DNA of 33,833 nucleotides from Dechloromonas sp. (GCA_017302355.1 JAFLDQ010000017.1:1-33833), one strand, 5' to 3'; positions 25,488 through 33,498 are shown, counted from the stretch's first letter. Translations and numbers: made by a program. The notes: generated by a model from the letters alone, not told the origin.

Positions 25488-26950
25488 CGGTGCTCCCTGG
25501 GTGAAGTGGCATTGGCCAACCCGAGTCCGGCAAAGGCCCGCGCGGCGTCCGGCTGGCTCAGGTCGCAGAAGGCATGGGCGATCCCCGCGCCGTCGAGGAA
25601 GCGGACCCACAGCGCGCGCCGCTCCTCCAGGCGTTCGCCCTGTTTCCCGAAGCGTTTGCGAAACGCGCTTTCGTCGATGATGGCGACGACCGGCTGCCCC
25701 TGGGGAACCCTGGCGCCCAGCGTCCCGAGCAGGAGGCCGTGGCTATCGTCCTCGGGTGTCGCGGTCAGGCTGAACAGGACGAAGCGGCCGGCAAGGTCGG
25801 GCGAGCAGATGGCGTCGGGCGGATCGTCCTCGTGGCCGATCGCGATCGGATCGAGGATCTCCAGGCGGGCATCGGGGTCGAACAGATCCTGGACGACCGC
25901 GCTCAACCCCAGCACGACTCCGGGGGGTAGCTGGTAGTTGTACGGGACGACGGCAACCCGGGCCGCGGTCCCGCGAAAGCGGCGCAGCAGGCGCTGAAAG
26001 TAGGCCTCCCGCAGATCGATGGGGAAGTTCCGCCGCAGTCGCTGCTGCGCGAGCCATGCCCAGCCGGCCAGCAACACCCGTGGCAGCACGACGAGGAAGC
26101 CGACCGTCAGCGCGATCCGGTGAATCCACGGAGCGGCCCCGACCCCTGCCGGATTATTCGCCAGATCGAGCGCGGCGATTTCGTCCGCAGCGGGCGGCGC
26201 CATTCCAACGAGGGAGGGGATCGCGCCGAGCACCGCCGTCACGTACCACTGCACGACGCGGGCTGCGGCAGGGACGAAAGTGCTCTTCCATCCGGCGACG
26301 TACTCGTTGAAGAACCCCCGGTAATAGAGGGAGACCAGGAGGCCGGCGGCGAACGCGGCCGCGGCGAGGTGGAGCAAGCGGCTGACGCAGGCTTTCGCCA
26401 GCGGATACGAAACCCGGCCCCAATCGCTCCAGTACGCTGTCCGGAACGATGCATTGGCTGTGTCGGAGGCGGCGCCGCGGAACCGGCCGACAAGCGCGGC
26501 AATCGCCTGGCGCAACGGGCCGGACGCTGTCGCCGGGCGGCCGAAAATCCGGCCTGCCGTGCGCCACAGCAGGAGTGCGTAGACCGTCAAGTTCCAGAGC
26601 AGCAGCCCGAACAGCGGGAGCGAAGTCAGGTTGATGAGGTTGTCGGGGCCGACCTGGTCGGCGAATACGCCGGAAACCAGCGCCGAGGCAACCAGCGCCC
26701 AGCCGAGCCACCGATGCCAGTTGGCATCATCGCCGAGGTGGGCGAGATCCGGTTGCCGCGCGGTGATTCTCTCCCAGGCCAACTCGGCGCGGCGCCGGAT
26801 GAAAGTCTCGTCGCTGGCGTTGGCGCCGACTTCCTGCGCCGCCCGGTCACCAGCGAGCGCGGAATCCGCCCGGGACCAGGATAGCCCGGGCTGGGCGGCG
26901 GTTTCGAAGGCCTTGACCAGGCAAACGGTCCGCGCCGAGTCCTCGGTCAT
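25484..26950 (-). CDS. DUF2868 membrane protein, partner of the GTPase
   Basis: 488 residues, probable inner-membrane protein. Hydrophobic segments lie near 81-97, 107-129, 191-210 and 278-301, with a possible one at 232-248. The soluble C-terminal half contains VAVVPYNYQLPPGVVLGL and VVAIIDESAFRKRFG, which looks like a partial alpha/beta domain. ATG 26950 is preceded by GCAGGAG very close by. In known genomes DUF2868 and DUF3482 genes are commonly adjacent; here the GTGA overlap shows it directly. A role in membrane remodelling or envelope signalling is speculation. Confidence 0.85.
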   Translation of the reverse strand: MTEDSARTVCLVKAFETAAQPGLSWSRADSALAGDRAAQEVGANASDETFIRRRAELAWERITARQPDLAHLGDDANWHRWLGWALVASALVSGVFADQVGPDNLINLTSLPLFGLLLWNLTVYALLLWRTAGRIFGRPATASGPLRQAIAALVGRFRGAASDTANASFRTAYWSDWGRVSYPLAKACVSRLLHLAAAAFAAGLLVSLYYRGFFNEYVAGWKSTFVPAAARVVQWYVTAVLGAIPSLVGMAPPAADEIAALDLANNPAGVGAAPWIHRIALTVGFLVVLPRVLLAGWAWLAQQRLRRNFPIDLREAYFQRLLRRFRGTAARVAVVPYNYQLPPGVVLGLSAVVQDLFDPDARLEILDPIAIGHEDDPPDAICSPDLAGRFVLFSLTATPEDDSHGLLLGTLGARVPQGQPVVAIIDESAFRKRFGKQGERLEERRALWVRFLDGAGIAHAFCDLSQPDAARAFAGLGLANATSPREHR

Positions 26951-27305
26951 TCGCTCCTGCCTGGGTCGGAAAGCACGATCATGGTGGTTACGGTTGCGCG
27001 CACGGGACAAGGCAACAGCTTGTCATAGTTGCGCGCGGTTTCGCAAGCCTGTCTGGTGTCGGCATCGTCGCTGCGCTGCCGCCGCCGCTGTAGCCGCTGC
27101 CCGGCGCCGGTCTGAAGGGCAAGGCAGGGCAAGGGGTTGTGTGACCAGCCAAAGCAGAACACAATGCGCTGGTCGTATCGAGTCGAACTGAATGCGCACT
27201 GGTAGTGTCAAGTCCGGTCGCGCCCATGAAACCTCAGAGTTGCACGACCCGGCAGGCCGCCGGCCGAATGCCTCTCGACATATTTTCCCAACCCAGGAGA
27301 CAACC
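26951..27305. other. 355-base gap with nested inverted repeats
   Basis: No believable gene. Two interlocking inverted repeats: TTGTGT (27137-27142) with ACACAA (27159-27164), and GACCAGC (27143-27149) with GCTGGTC (27168-27174). They could be an operator for either the DUF2868/GTPase pair or the DUF2092 gene. No clear promoter is seen. Confidence 0.35.
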
Positions 27306-28079
27306 ATGGTACGTAAGAAACTGGTGCTCAGCCTGCTGGCAGTCATGATCGCCGCGCCCGGCATCCATGCACAGACCGCGCCGGCTGCGGCTGCCGCGCC
27401 GGCGGCGGCAAATCCCGTCGATCCGGGATCGATCCAGGCGCTCAAGAACATGGGCGCCCATCTGCAGACCCTCAAGCGCTTCAAGGTAACGACCGACCTG
27501 ACCGGCGAGCGCGTTCTCGCCGACGGCCAGAAGCTGCAGCACTCGGCGACGGCGAACCTCGAGGTCGTGCGTCCCAACATGCTGCGCGCCCGCATGTTCA
27601 GCGCCCGCGCCGAACGCGAGATTTTCTACGACGGCAAGCTGGCGACGATATTCATCCCGGCGCAAAAGGCCTACTCGACCGTCGAATTCACCGGCAACCT
27701 TGGCGAATTGGTCAGCAAGCTGGAGGAAAGGTACGGCGTCGAGATGCCCATGGCCGACATGTTCCTCTGGGGCACGCCGGCCGCGCCACTCGACAAGATC
27801 GAATCGGCGATGAATGCCGGCCAGGATTTCATCGACAACGACCTTTGCGACCATTACGCATTCCGCCAGGGCAATGCCGACTGGCAGATCTGGATCACCA
27901 CCGGCGACAAGCCGCTGCCGCGCAAGCTCGTGATCACCAATCGCAGTGACGAAGCGCGTCCGCAGTCGGTCCAGTATTTCGACTGGAACCTCAAGCCGAC
28001 CTTCAAGGACAGCATTTTCAAATTCACGCCGCCCAAGGGCGCGACCGCAGTCGAACTTCGTTCGCTGGAAAAAAAGTAA
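27306..28079 (+). CDS. Secreted DUF2092 family protein
   Basis: 257 residues. Signal peptide to about residue 22 (GIHA-QT), then an Ala/Pro linker. The mature domain (about 40-257) has the pattern of DUF2092, which by fold resembles LolA/LppX-type lipid-binding proteins: KVTTDLTGERVLADGQKLQHSATANLEVVRPN, IFYDGKLATIFIPAQKAYSTV and the late FKFTPPKGATAVEL. Likely periplasmic; ligand unknown. ATG 27306 has AGGAG six bases upstream. The next gene starts 12 bases after the stop, so they form an operon. Confidence 0.88.
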   Translation: MVRKKLVLSLLAVMIAAPGIHAQTAPAAAAAPAAANPVDPGSIQALKNMGAHLQTLKRFKVTTDLTGERVLADGQKLQHSATANLEVVRPNMLRARMFSARAEREIFYDGKLATIFIPAQKAYSTVEFTGNLGELVSKLEERYGVEMPMADMFLWGTPAAPLDKIESAMNAGQDFIDNDLCDHYAFRQGNADWQIWITTGDKPLPRKLVITNRSDEARPQSVQYFDWNLKPTFKDSIFKFTPPKGATAVELRSLEKK

Positions 28080-28091
28080 AGGAGCGCCGAA

Positions 28092-28598
28092 ATGAAGAAA
28101 TCATTCAGCAAGTTGTTCCTGGCACCCCTGACGGTTCTCGTTCTGGCCAGCTTCGCCATGACGCCGGTCGCTGAGGCGCGCGGTGGCGGTGGTGGTGGTG
28201 GCCATGCCGGTGCGCGTGCCGGGGGAGGTGGCGGGGGTGGTGGCAACCGTCAGGTCAACAATGCCAGTCGCGACGTGCGGGCCAACAATGTGCGCAGCAC
28301 CAGCGTAAACAATGTCAGCAACCGGAATGTCAACGCCAACAAGAACGTCAACGTCAATGTCAACAGCAACCGCGGTTGCTGCGGCGGCGGCTGGGACAAC
28401 GACTACCATCCGGTCGCCACGGCGGCTGCGGTAACTGCCACGGTGGCCGTGACTGCGGCTGTTGTCGGTTCGATGGTGCGTACCGTTCCCGCCAACTGCG
28501 TGCCGGTCAACTACGGCGGCATGATCTATCAGCAGTGTGGCAGCACCTGGTACCAGCCGCAGGGAGGCCAGTACGTCGTGATCAATCCGCCCTATTGA
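28092..28598 (+). CDS. Secreted Gly/Asn-rich low-complexity protein
   Basis: 168 residues, no named family recognised. Signal peptide to about residue 29 (PVAEA-R). Two poly-Gly runs (31-37 and 44-51) follow, then an Asn/Val region (about 55-93, repeated NN and NVN units). A CCGGGW motif comes next, then an Ala/Thr/Val hydrophobic segment (109-128) and a Cys/Tyr-rich end (C136, C149; STWYQPQGGQYVVINPPY). Strong Shine-Dalgarno AAGGAG before ATG 28092. Its pairing with the DUF2092 gene suggests a shared envelope role. The end is conserved-looking while the middle is repetitive. Confidence 0.75.
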   Translation: MKKSFSKLFLAPLTVLVLASFAMTPVAEARGGGGGGGHAGARAGGGGGGGGNRQVNNASRDVRANNVRSTSVNNVSNRNVNANKNVNVNVNSNRGCCGGGWDNDYHPVATAAAVTATVAVTAAVVGSMVRTVPANCVPVNYGGMIYQQCGSTWYQPQGGQYVVINPPY

Positions 28599-28724
28599 CG
28601 GTGGCAACGCAGGGATCGCGAAGCCTGCGGTCCTTGCTTTCCGCGGCCGGTCCGCCGGAAACGATGGGTGAATCCGCCGCCCCGGCCGACGGGCCTGGCC
28701 GGGTGCGGAGCGGGGCGTCTCCGA

Positions 28725-28981
28725 TCAGCCCCTGACTTGCACCGTCAGGTTGGCGACGCGCTGACCGAACTGCCTGGCGGTCTCGAGGTCGCCCGGCAGC
28801 ATTTCGTCCGGGCTGCTGTCGGAAGGCGACTGAGCCATGGCCCTGCTGGACGAGCCGACGTAGTTCACGTCGTTGCGCCGGGCAGCCCTGGTATTGGCGG
28901 GCATCATGCCGGCGCCGACCCAGAGGCCGCCATGCCGCATCGCCAGCGTGAACAGGTAGTGCAGCGTCGAGTCCTTGCCAT
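28725..28981 (-). pseudogene. Decayed flavodoxin-family (WrbA-like) oxidoreductase
   Basis: From about 28979 to the TGA at 28725 the minus strand encodes the C-terminal part of a flavodoxin/NAD(P)H oxidoreductase-family protein: STLHYLFTLAMRHGGLWVG, then NDVNYVGSSSRAMAQSPSD and DLETARQFGQRVANL. The first 100 or so residues, with the FMN phosphate loop, are missing. An AGGAG (28993-28989) and ATG (28981) sit seven bases apart just before the remnant but in another frame. This looks like an intact start followed by an internal deletion that also shifted frame. It lies directly after pirin in the same direction. A short translated product is possible but could not bind FMN in the usual way. Confidence 0.75.
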
Positions 28982-29019
28982 GATGAAGCTCCTGTTGTGG
29001 TTGGGGTGAGCAGGGGGGA

Positions 29020-29721
29020 TCAGGGGGCCAGGTCGAAGACCAGCACTTCGGCATCGTGTCCGCCGGCCAGCGTCAGGGCGCTTTCATTGGCCAGCAGCGC
29101 GGCATCGCCGGTGTTCAGGGTCTGGCCATTGACGTCGAGGCTGCCGCGCACGAGATGCACATAGGCCTTGCGCTTGGGGTCGAGCGGCAGGGTGGCAGAT
29201 TCGCCGGCGTCGAACAGTCCCGCGTAGAGCGAAGCGTCGGCGTGGATGGTCAGCGAGCCGTCGGCGCCGTCTTCCGAGGCGATCAGGAGCAGGCGGCCGC
29301 GCTTTCCGGCAGCGGCAAAGCTTTTCTGTTCGTAACCGGGATCGATGCCCGTCGCGCGCGGCTCGATCCAGATCTGCAGGAGGTGCGTCGTCCGATCCGG
29401 CGCATGGTTGAACTCGCTGTGGCGGACGCCGCGCCCGGCGCTCATGCGCTGTACGTCGCCGGGCGGAATGTCGGCGCCGTTGCCCATGCTGTCCTTGTGG
29501 GCGAGCAGGCCGGCGGTGACATAGGTGACGATTTCCATGTCGCGATGGCCGTGGGCGCCGAAACCGGCGCCGGGGGCGATGCAGTCTTCGTTGATCACCC
29601 GCAGGTTGCCCCAGCCCATGTGCGCCGGATCGTGGTAGTCCGCGAAAGAGAACGAATGATGGCTTTGCAGCCAGCCGTGGTCGGCGTAGCCGCGGTCGCC
29701 GGATTTGCGAACGGTCAGCAT
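29020..29721 (-). CDS. Pirin family bicupin (YhhW-like)
   Basis: 233 residues, cytoplasmic. The metal ligands of the N-terminal cupin are present: H57 and H59 (GAHGHRDMEIVTYV), H101 and E103 (MSAGRGVRHSEFN), the same numbering as E. coli YhhW, which has quercetinase activity. The C-terminal cupin is degenerate, as is usual. The natural substrate is unknown. Fifth gene of the dioxygenase-cytochrome-YceI-YceI-pirin group; 29 bases follow the YceI gene. Confidence 0.93.
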   Translation of the reverse strand: MLTVRKSGDRGYADHGWLQSHHSFSFADYHDPAHMGWGNLRVINEDCIAPGAGFGAHGHRDMEIVTYVTAGLLAHKDSMGNGADIPPGDVQRMSAGRGVRHSEFNHAPDRTTHLLQIWIEPRATGIDPGYEQKSFAAAGKRGRLLLIASEDGADGSLTIHADASLYAGLFDAGESATLPLDPKRKAYVHLVRGSLDVNGQTLNTGDAALLANESALTLAGGHDAEVLVFDLAP

Positions 29722-29750
29722 GGGCGGGGCTCCTTTTCCGGGGGGCGTGA

Positions 29751-30326
29751 TTACTGCCGGATGGCTTCGATGGCGATGTCGATGCGCACGTCGTCACCGA
29801 CATTCGGCGCGTACTTGCCGGCGTTGAATTCGGAACGCTTGACCGTCGTCCAGCCGTTGGCGCCGATGGCATCCTTCTTCAGCATCGGGTGCGGGGCGGC
29901 CTTGAAATCGCTCACGGTCAGCGTCACCGGCCTGGTCACGCCCTTCAGGGTCAGGTTGCCTTCGACCTTGGCCGGCTTGTCGCCGTCGAAGACGACCTTG
30001 GTCGACTTGAAGGTGGCGGTCGGGTACCTGGCGGTATCGAGGAAATCCTCGCCCTGGATGTGTTCGTCGAAGGTGGCGTAGCCGGTATCGACGGATTTGG
30101 TGTCGATCACGATGTCGACCGCGCCGGTCCTGGCGGCCTTGTCGAGGACGACCGTGCCGGTGGTCTTGTTGAAGCGGGAGAGTTGGGTCGAGTAGCCGAA
30201 GTGGCTGTACGAGAACCGCGGGAAGGTGTGGGTGCCGTCGACGGCGTAGGTTTCCGGGGCGGACAGCGCCGGGGCGGCGACGGCGGCGAGGATGAGGGCG
30301 GCGGAAAGTTTGCCGAGCTGGGTCAT
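29751..30326 (-). CDS. Periplasmic YceI family protein (copy 1)
   Basis: 191 residues. Signal peptide to about residue 22 (APALSA). Lipocalin-like YceI barrel that binds isoprenoid or other long hydrophobic chains in known homologues: YAVDGTHTFPRFSYSHFG, then GDFLD-like GEDFLDTARYPTATFKST and GNLTLKGVTRPVTL. ATG 30326 has AGGAG eight bases upstream. Lies after copy 2 with a 29-base gap. The pairing with cytochrome b561 is common and suggests a role in quinone-related electron transfer. Confidence 0.93.
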   Translation of the reverse strand: MTQLGKLSAALILAAVAAPALSAPETYAVDGTHTFPRFSYSHFGYSTQLSRFNKTTGTVVLDKAARTGAVDIVIDTKSVDTGYATFDEHIQGEDFLDTARYPTATFKSTKVVFDGDKPAKVEGNLTLKGVTRPVTLTVSDFKAAPHPMLKKDAIGANGWTTVKRSEFNAGKYAPNVGDDVRIDIAIEAIRQ

Positions 30327-30355
30327 GGTGATTCTCCTGTGGTGGGTTGATGGAA

Positions 30356-30907
30356 TTACTTGCCGGTTGCGGTGACGCGGAACTTGATCTGGACTTCGTT
30401 GGCGACGATGTCGAACTTGGCCCACGAGCCTTCACCGATCGAAAAATCGCCGCGGCGGATCGTGAAGCCGCCATCGAAGACGCCGCTGTCGCCCTGCGCC
30501 GTGAAGGTCGCGGGGACGACGACTTCCTGCGTCTTGCCCTTGATCGTCAACTGGCCGGCGACTTCGTACTTGTTGCCGCCGAGCGCCTTGACGCCGCTGG
30601 AGACGAAGCGGGCGGTGGGAAACGCCTTGGTATTGAACCACGGCTTGCCGGCGACTTCATCGTCGCCTTCCGGGGCGCCGGTATCGACGCTCGCCAGTTC
30701 GACATCGAACGCGGCTCTGCCCGCCGTCGGCTTGGCCGGGTCGAAGCTGAGCTGGCTGGAAAAGCGCTTGAATTTGCCGTCGACCGCGACACCCATCTGC
30801 TTGTAGGTGAAGTGGATAGCGCTCTTGTCGGCTTGCACCTGGTTGAATTCGACGGCTTGGGCGGCGACGGGCAGGGCGAAGGCGAGGGCGATGGCGAGGC
30901 GTTTCAT
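30356..30907 (-). CDS. Periplasmic YceI family protein (copy 2)
   Basis: 183 residues with a signal peptide (MKRLAIALAFALPVAAQA). YceI fold: SAIHFTYKQMGVAVDGKF, then WFNTKAFPTARFVSSGVKAL and GQLTIKGKTQEVVVPATF. Clearly diverged from copy 1. Two starts are possible: ATG 30913 overlaps the cytochrome stop (ATGA), while ATG 30907 is eight bases after GGAG. I prefer 30907. Either way it is translationally linked to the cytochrome gene. Confidence 0.92.
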   Translation of the reverse strand: MKRLAIALAFALPVAAQAVEFNQVQADKSAIHFTYKQMGVAVDGKFKRFSSQLSFDPAKPTAGRAAFDVELASVDTGAPEGDDEVAGKPWFNTKAFPTARFVSSGVKALGGNKYEVAGQLTIKGKTQEVVVPATFTAQGDSGVFDGGFTIRRGDFSIGEGSWAKFDIVANEVQIKFRVTATGK

Positions 30908-30909
30908 GG

Positions 30910-31452
30910 TCATTTCTCCGTGGCGTGAGCAGGCAACATGCGGATCAGGATGTCGTCCTTGTCGATGAAGTGGTGTTTCAGTGCGGCGCCGGCGTGGCCG
31001 GCGATGACGGCGACGAACAGCAGGTTGAGGCTCATGTGGACGGCCTGCAGCAGGTCGCCGAGTTCCTTGTTCTTGCCGACCAGGTCAGGGATCGGCAGGA
31101 CGCCGAACCAGACGGTCTGGAAGCCCTTGGCCGAACTCATCAGCCAGCCGGACAGCGGAATGGCGAGCATCAGCGCGTAGAGCAGGAAGTGGCCGGCGTG
31201 CGCCGCCACCTGCATGACCCTGGGCATGCTGTCCGGCAGCGCCGGCGGCCGATGCGTGACGCGCCAGAACAGACGGAACCAGACGAGCAGGAAAGCGCTC
31301 ACCCCGGCCCACTTGTGCCAGGAGTAGAGCTTCAGCTTGTCCGGCGACAGCGGCAGGTCGTGCATGTAGAAGCCGAGCGCCAGCAGGCCGAAGAAGAGGA
31401 TGGCCATCAGCCAGTGCAGGGCCTTGGCGGTTCTTGTGTAACGGGTTGTCAC
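30910..31452 (-). CDS. Cytochrome b561 (CybB type)
   Basis: 180-residue inner-membrane dihaem cytochrome b with four predicted helices (about 11-30, 47-66, 86-104, 139-157). Candidate haem histidines are H13, H46, H85 or H88, H139 and H153. The family moves electrons between quinol and other acceptors; the E. coli homologue oxidises quinol with superoxide. Starts with GTG 31452, which overlaps the upstream TGA (GTGA). Its stop overlaps the YceI start region. Confidence 0.93.
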   Translation of the reverse strand: MTTRYTRTAKALHWLMAILFFGLLALGFYMHDLPLSPDKLKLYSWHKWAGVSAFLLVWFRLFWRVTHRPPALPDSMPRVMQVAAHAGHFLLYALMLAIPLSGWLMSSAKGFQTVWFGVLPIPDLVGKNKELGDLLQAVHMSLNLLFVAVIAGHAGAALKHHFIDKDDILIRMLPAHATEK

Positions 31453-32258
31453 GGTCGACCTCCTTGTCGGGGCAGAAATGAATAGGCGTCCATGGCGATC
31501 ACGTAATCGTCGATGCCGGAATGAAAACGTTCGGCGCGGGCGTTTTCACCGCCGGCTCCGAGTGCGACATGGAGCGGCAGCAAATGTTCATCGCTCGGAT
31601 GCGACTGCACGGCGCCCGGCGCCTGGCGGCGGTAATCGAGCAGCGCGGGAATGTCGCCGACGTCCAGACGGGCGGCGATCCAGTCGGCGAACTGGCGCAC
31701 GTAGCCCGGCGTCCGGCCATCGTTGCGCGCCGCCGTCTGGTAGTCGCGCAGGTTGTGCGTGACGTTGCCCGACGCGATGATCAGGAAGCCCCGGGCGGCG
31801 AGCGGAGCCAGCGCCTGTCCGAGCCGGTAAGCCTCCCGCGGGCCGCCGTGGCTCTGGATCGACAGCGGAATGACGGGAACGTCGGCGTCGGGGAACATCA
31901 GGCGCAGCGGCGCCCACGCGCCGTGGTCGAGGCCGCGCCCGGCATCCCGCTCGACCGGCAGGCCGGCGCCGCGGAGGGCGGCGACGACTTCCTCGGCGGC
32001 TTCGCGGCAACCGGTCGCCGGGTAACGCAGGGTGTAGAGTTCCTCCGGGAACCCCCAAAAGTCGTGGATCGTTTCCGGACGGTCGGCGAAACCGACCGTC
32101 GGCAGTTCCGTATCCCAATGCGCGCTGACGATGACGATGGCGCGCGGCAGCGGCAGGGACTGCGCTTGGCGAACCAGCGCCGCGCCGGCCGCGCCCGGGC
32201 GCAGCGCGAAGGTTGGCGCGCCGTGCGGAACGAAGAGGGAGGGCTGGGTTGAGGTCAT
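31449..32258 (-). CDS. DODA-type extradiol aromatic ring-opening dioxygenase (YgiD-like)
   Basis: 269 residues, class III ring-cleaving dioxygenase of the 4,5-DOPA extradiol group. Metal and active-site histidines by family: H12 (FVPHGAP), H47 (VSAHWDT), H112 (LDHGAW), H168 (SGNVTHNL) and H220/H225 (SHPSDEH). The physiological substrate is unknown. First gene of the operon; ATG 32258 has AGGAG nine bases upstream. Divergent from the LysR regulator, which probably controls it. Confidence 0.93.
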   Translation of the reverse strand: MTSTQPSLFVPHGAPTFALRPGAAGAALVRQAQSLPLPRAIVIVSAHWDTELPTVGFADRPETIHDFWGFPEELYTLRYPATGCREAAEEVVAALRGAGLPVERDAGRGLDHGAWAPLRLMFPDADVPVIPLSIQSHGGPREAYRLGQALAPLAARGFLIIASGNVTHNLRDYQTAARNDGRTPGYVRQFADWIAARLDVGDIPALLDYRRQAPGAVQSHPSDEHLLPLHVALGAGGENARAERFHSGIDDYVIAMDAYSFLPRQGGRP

Positions 32259-32335
32259 GCGAACGGCTCCTGAAGCGATGGGAGAACTGTAACCGTCCTT
32301 GATGATCGGAAATAGCAGACAATCGACAAATCTTT

Positions 32336-32358
32336 ATTGCCCAGATTGCAACAATTGC
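32336..32358 (+). promoter_or_regulatory. Three phased ATTGC repeats in the LysR/dioxygenase divergent region
   Basis: ATTGC at 32336-32340, 32345-32349 and 32354-32358, an exact nine-base period. The block includes the palindromes TTGCAA and CAATTG. It lies about 80 bases upstream of the dioxygenase start and 165 upstream of lysR, a good place for an operator. LysR sites are usually inverted T-N11-A, so the direct-repeat phasing is unusual. Confidence 0.4.
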
Positions 32359-32480
32359 TGCTGCCGAGGCATGCTACGCCTTGGCCGGCGTCGTCGAACC
32401 GTCCGGCGCCCTGCGCAACCGTGCCCATTGGGAAGGATCCTGCGGCGATGCGGCGATCCGGATCGACCCCGGCGAGCGGT

Positions 32481-32509
32481 TTTACATCACAATCATGGAG
32501 TCGTTATTG
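32481..32509 (+). promoter_or_regulatory. Weak promoter of the LysR gene
   Basis: TTTACA (32481-32486) and TTATTG (32504-32509), 17-base spacer. ACAAT/ATTGT arms overlap the pair, which could be an autoregulatory site. Confidence 0.3.
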
Positions 32510-32523
32510 TCGATGGGGTAACA

Positions 32524-33411
32524 ATGGACAGGCTCGACGCGATGCGTCTCTTCCTCCGGGTGGCCGAGCTCGGGAGCTTTTCCGCCGTGGCGCTGCAGGC
32601 CGGCGTCGCGCGCTCGGTGGTGACGCGGCAGATCGCGGCGCTCGAGACGCATCTTGGCGTCAAGCTGATGGCGCGCAGCACGCGCCGGCTGGCGCTGACC
32701 TCGGCCGGGTCGGCCTATCTGGAGAAGTGCCGGGTCATCCTGAACCTGGTCGAGGCCGCCGAGGCCGATGTCGCCGAGGAGCGCCTGATACCGCGCGGCA
32801 ACATCCGCCTCAGCCTGCCGCTCAGCTTCGGCATCCGGCGTCTGGCGCCGCTGCTGCTCGACTTCTCGCAGCGCCATCCGGAAGTCAGCCTGGACATGGA
32901 TTACAGCGACCGCCGGATCAACCTGATCGAGGAGGGAATCGATCTGGCGATCCGCATCACGCGGCGGCTGGAGCCTGGCGACGTGGCGCGCAAGATCGGC
33001 GCCGGCCGCATGCTGGTCGTCGCCGCCCCGGAATACCTCGCCCGCCACGGTCGACCGCAACATCCCGCGGAACTCGCGCATCACGAATGCCTGGGCTATA
33101 CCCATGCCGGCAATCCCATGCCGTGGCAATTCCTGGTCAACGGGCAGCCCGAGAGCTTCCCGGTGCGCAGCCGGATCAACGCCAACAACGGCGACGTCCT
33201 GACCGAGGCCGCGACGCAGGGACTGGGCATCACCCTGCAGCCCGATTTCATTGTCGCCAGCTACCTCGACGCCGGCCGGGTCGAGCGGATTCTTGCCGAT
33301 TTCGCCATTCCCGAACTCGGCATCTACGCGATGCTGCCCAGCAACCGCCATGTGCCGCACCGTGTCCGAGTGCTGATGGACACGCTCGCGGCGGCGCTGG
33401 CGGCGCCTTGA
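32524..33411 (+). CDS. LysR family transcriptional regulator
   Basis: 295 residues. N-terminal winged helix-turn-helix (RLDAMRLFLRVAELGSFSAVA, then VTRQIAALETHLGVKLMARSTRRLALT) over about 1-60. A linker helix and a two-lobed effector domain from about 90 follow (GNIRLSLPLSFGIRRLAPLL, EGIDLAIRITRRL, GLGITLQPDFIV). Divergent from the dioxygenase-cytochrome-YceI-pirin operon, so a probable regulator of it. The inducer is unknown. ATG 32524 has a G-rich site just upstream. Confidence 0.93.
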   Translation: MDRLDAMRLFLRVAELGSFSAVALQAGVARSVVTRQIAALETHLGVKLMARSTRRLALTSAGSAYLEKCRVILNLVEAAEADVAEERLIPRGNIRLSLPLSFGIRRLAPLLLDFSQRHPEVSLDMDYSDRRINLIEEGIDLAIRITRRLEPGDVARKIGAGRMLVVAAPEYLARHGRPQHPAELAHHECLGYTHAGNPMPWQFLVNGQPESFPVRSRINANNGDVLTEAATQGLGITLQPDFIVASYLDAGRVERILADFAIPELGIYAMLPSNRHVPHRVRVLMDTLAAALAAP

Positions 33412-33498
33412 TGCCGGCGCCGGACGCGTTGTGCCGGCTGTCGTGGTCGAGGCGCCGGGGTCGCCCGGCGACGCGACCAGCCCAGCGGAGCAGCGGCA

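Noticed and set aside
23073..25937. A plus-strand open frame of 954 codons opposite the GTPase pair
   Set aside because: Its translation is Arg/Gln/Pro-rich and out of frame with the receptor; the minus strand has clear GTPase motifs and a GTGA coupling.
28092..28420. Low-complexity repeats in the Gly/Asn-rich gene as a CRISPR or DNA repeat array
   Set aside because: The repeats follow the reading frame (Gly, Asn and Val codons), vary in length and have no spacer structure.
28608..28629. A CGCAGG/CCTGCG hairpin after the Gly-rich protein gene, as a terminator
   Set aside because: The loop is ten bases and no T tract follows; it is too weak to annotate.
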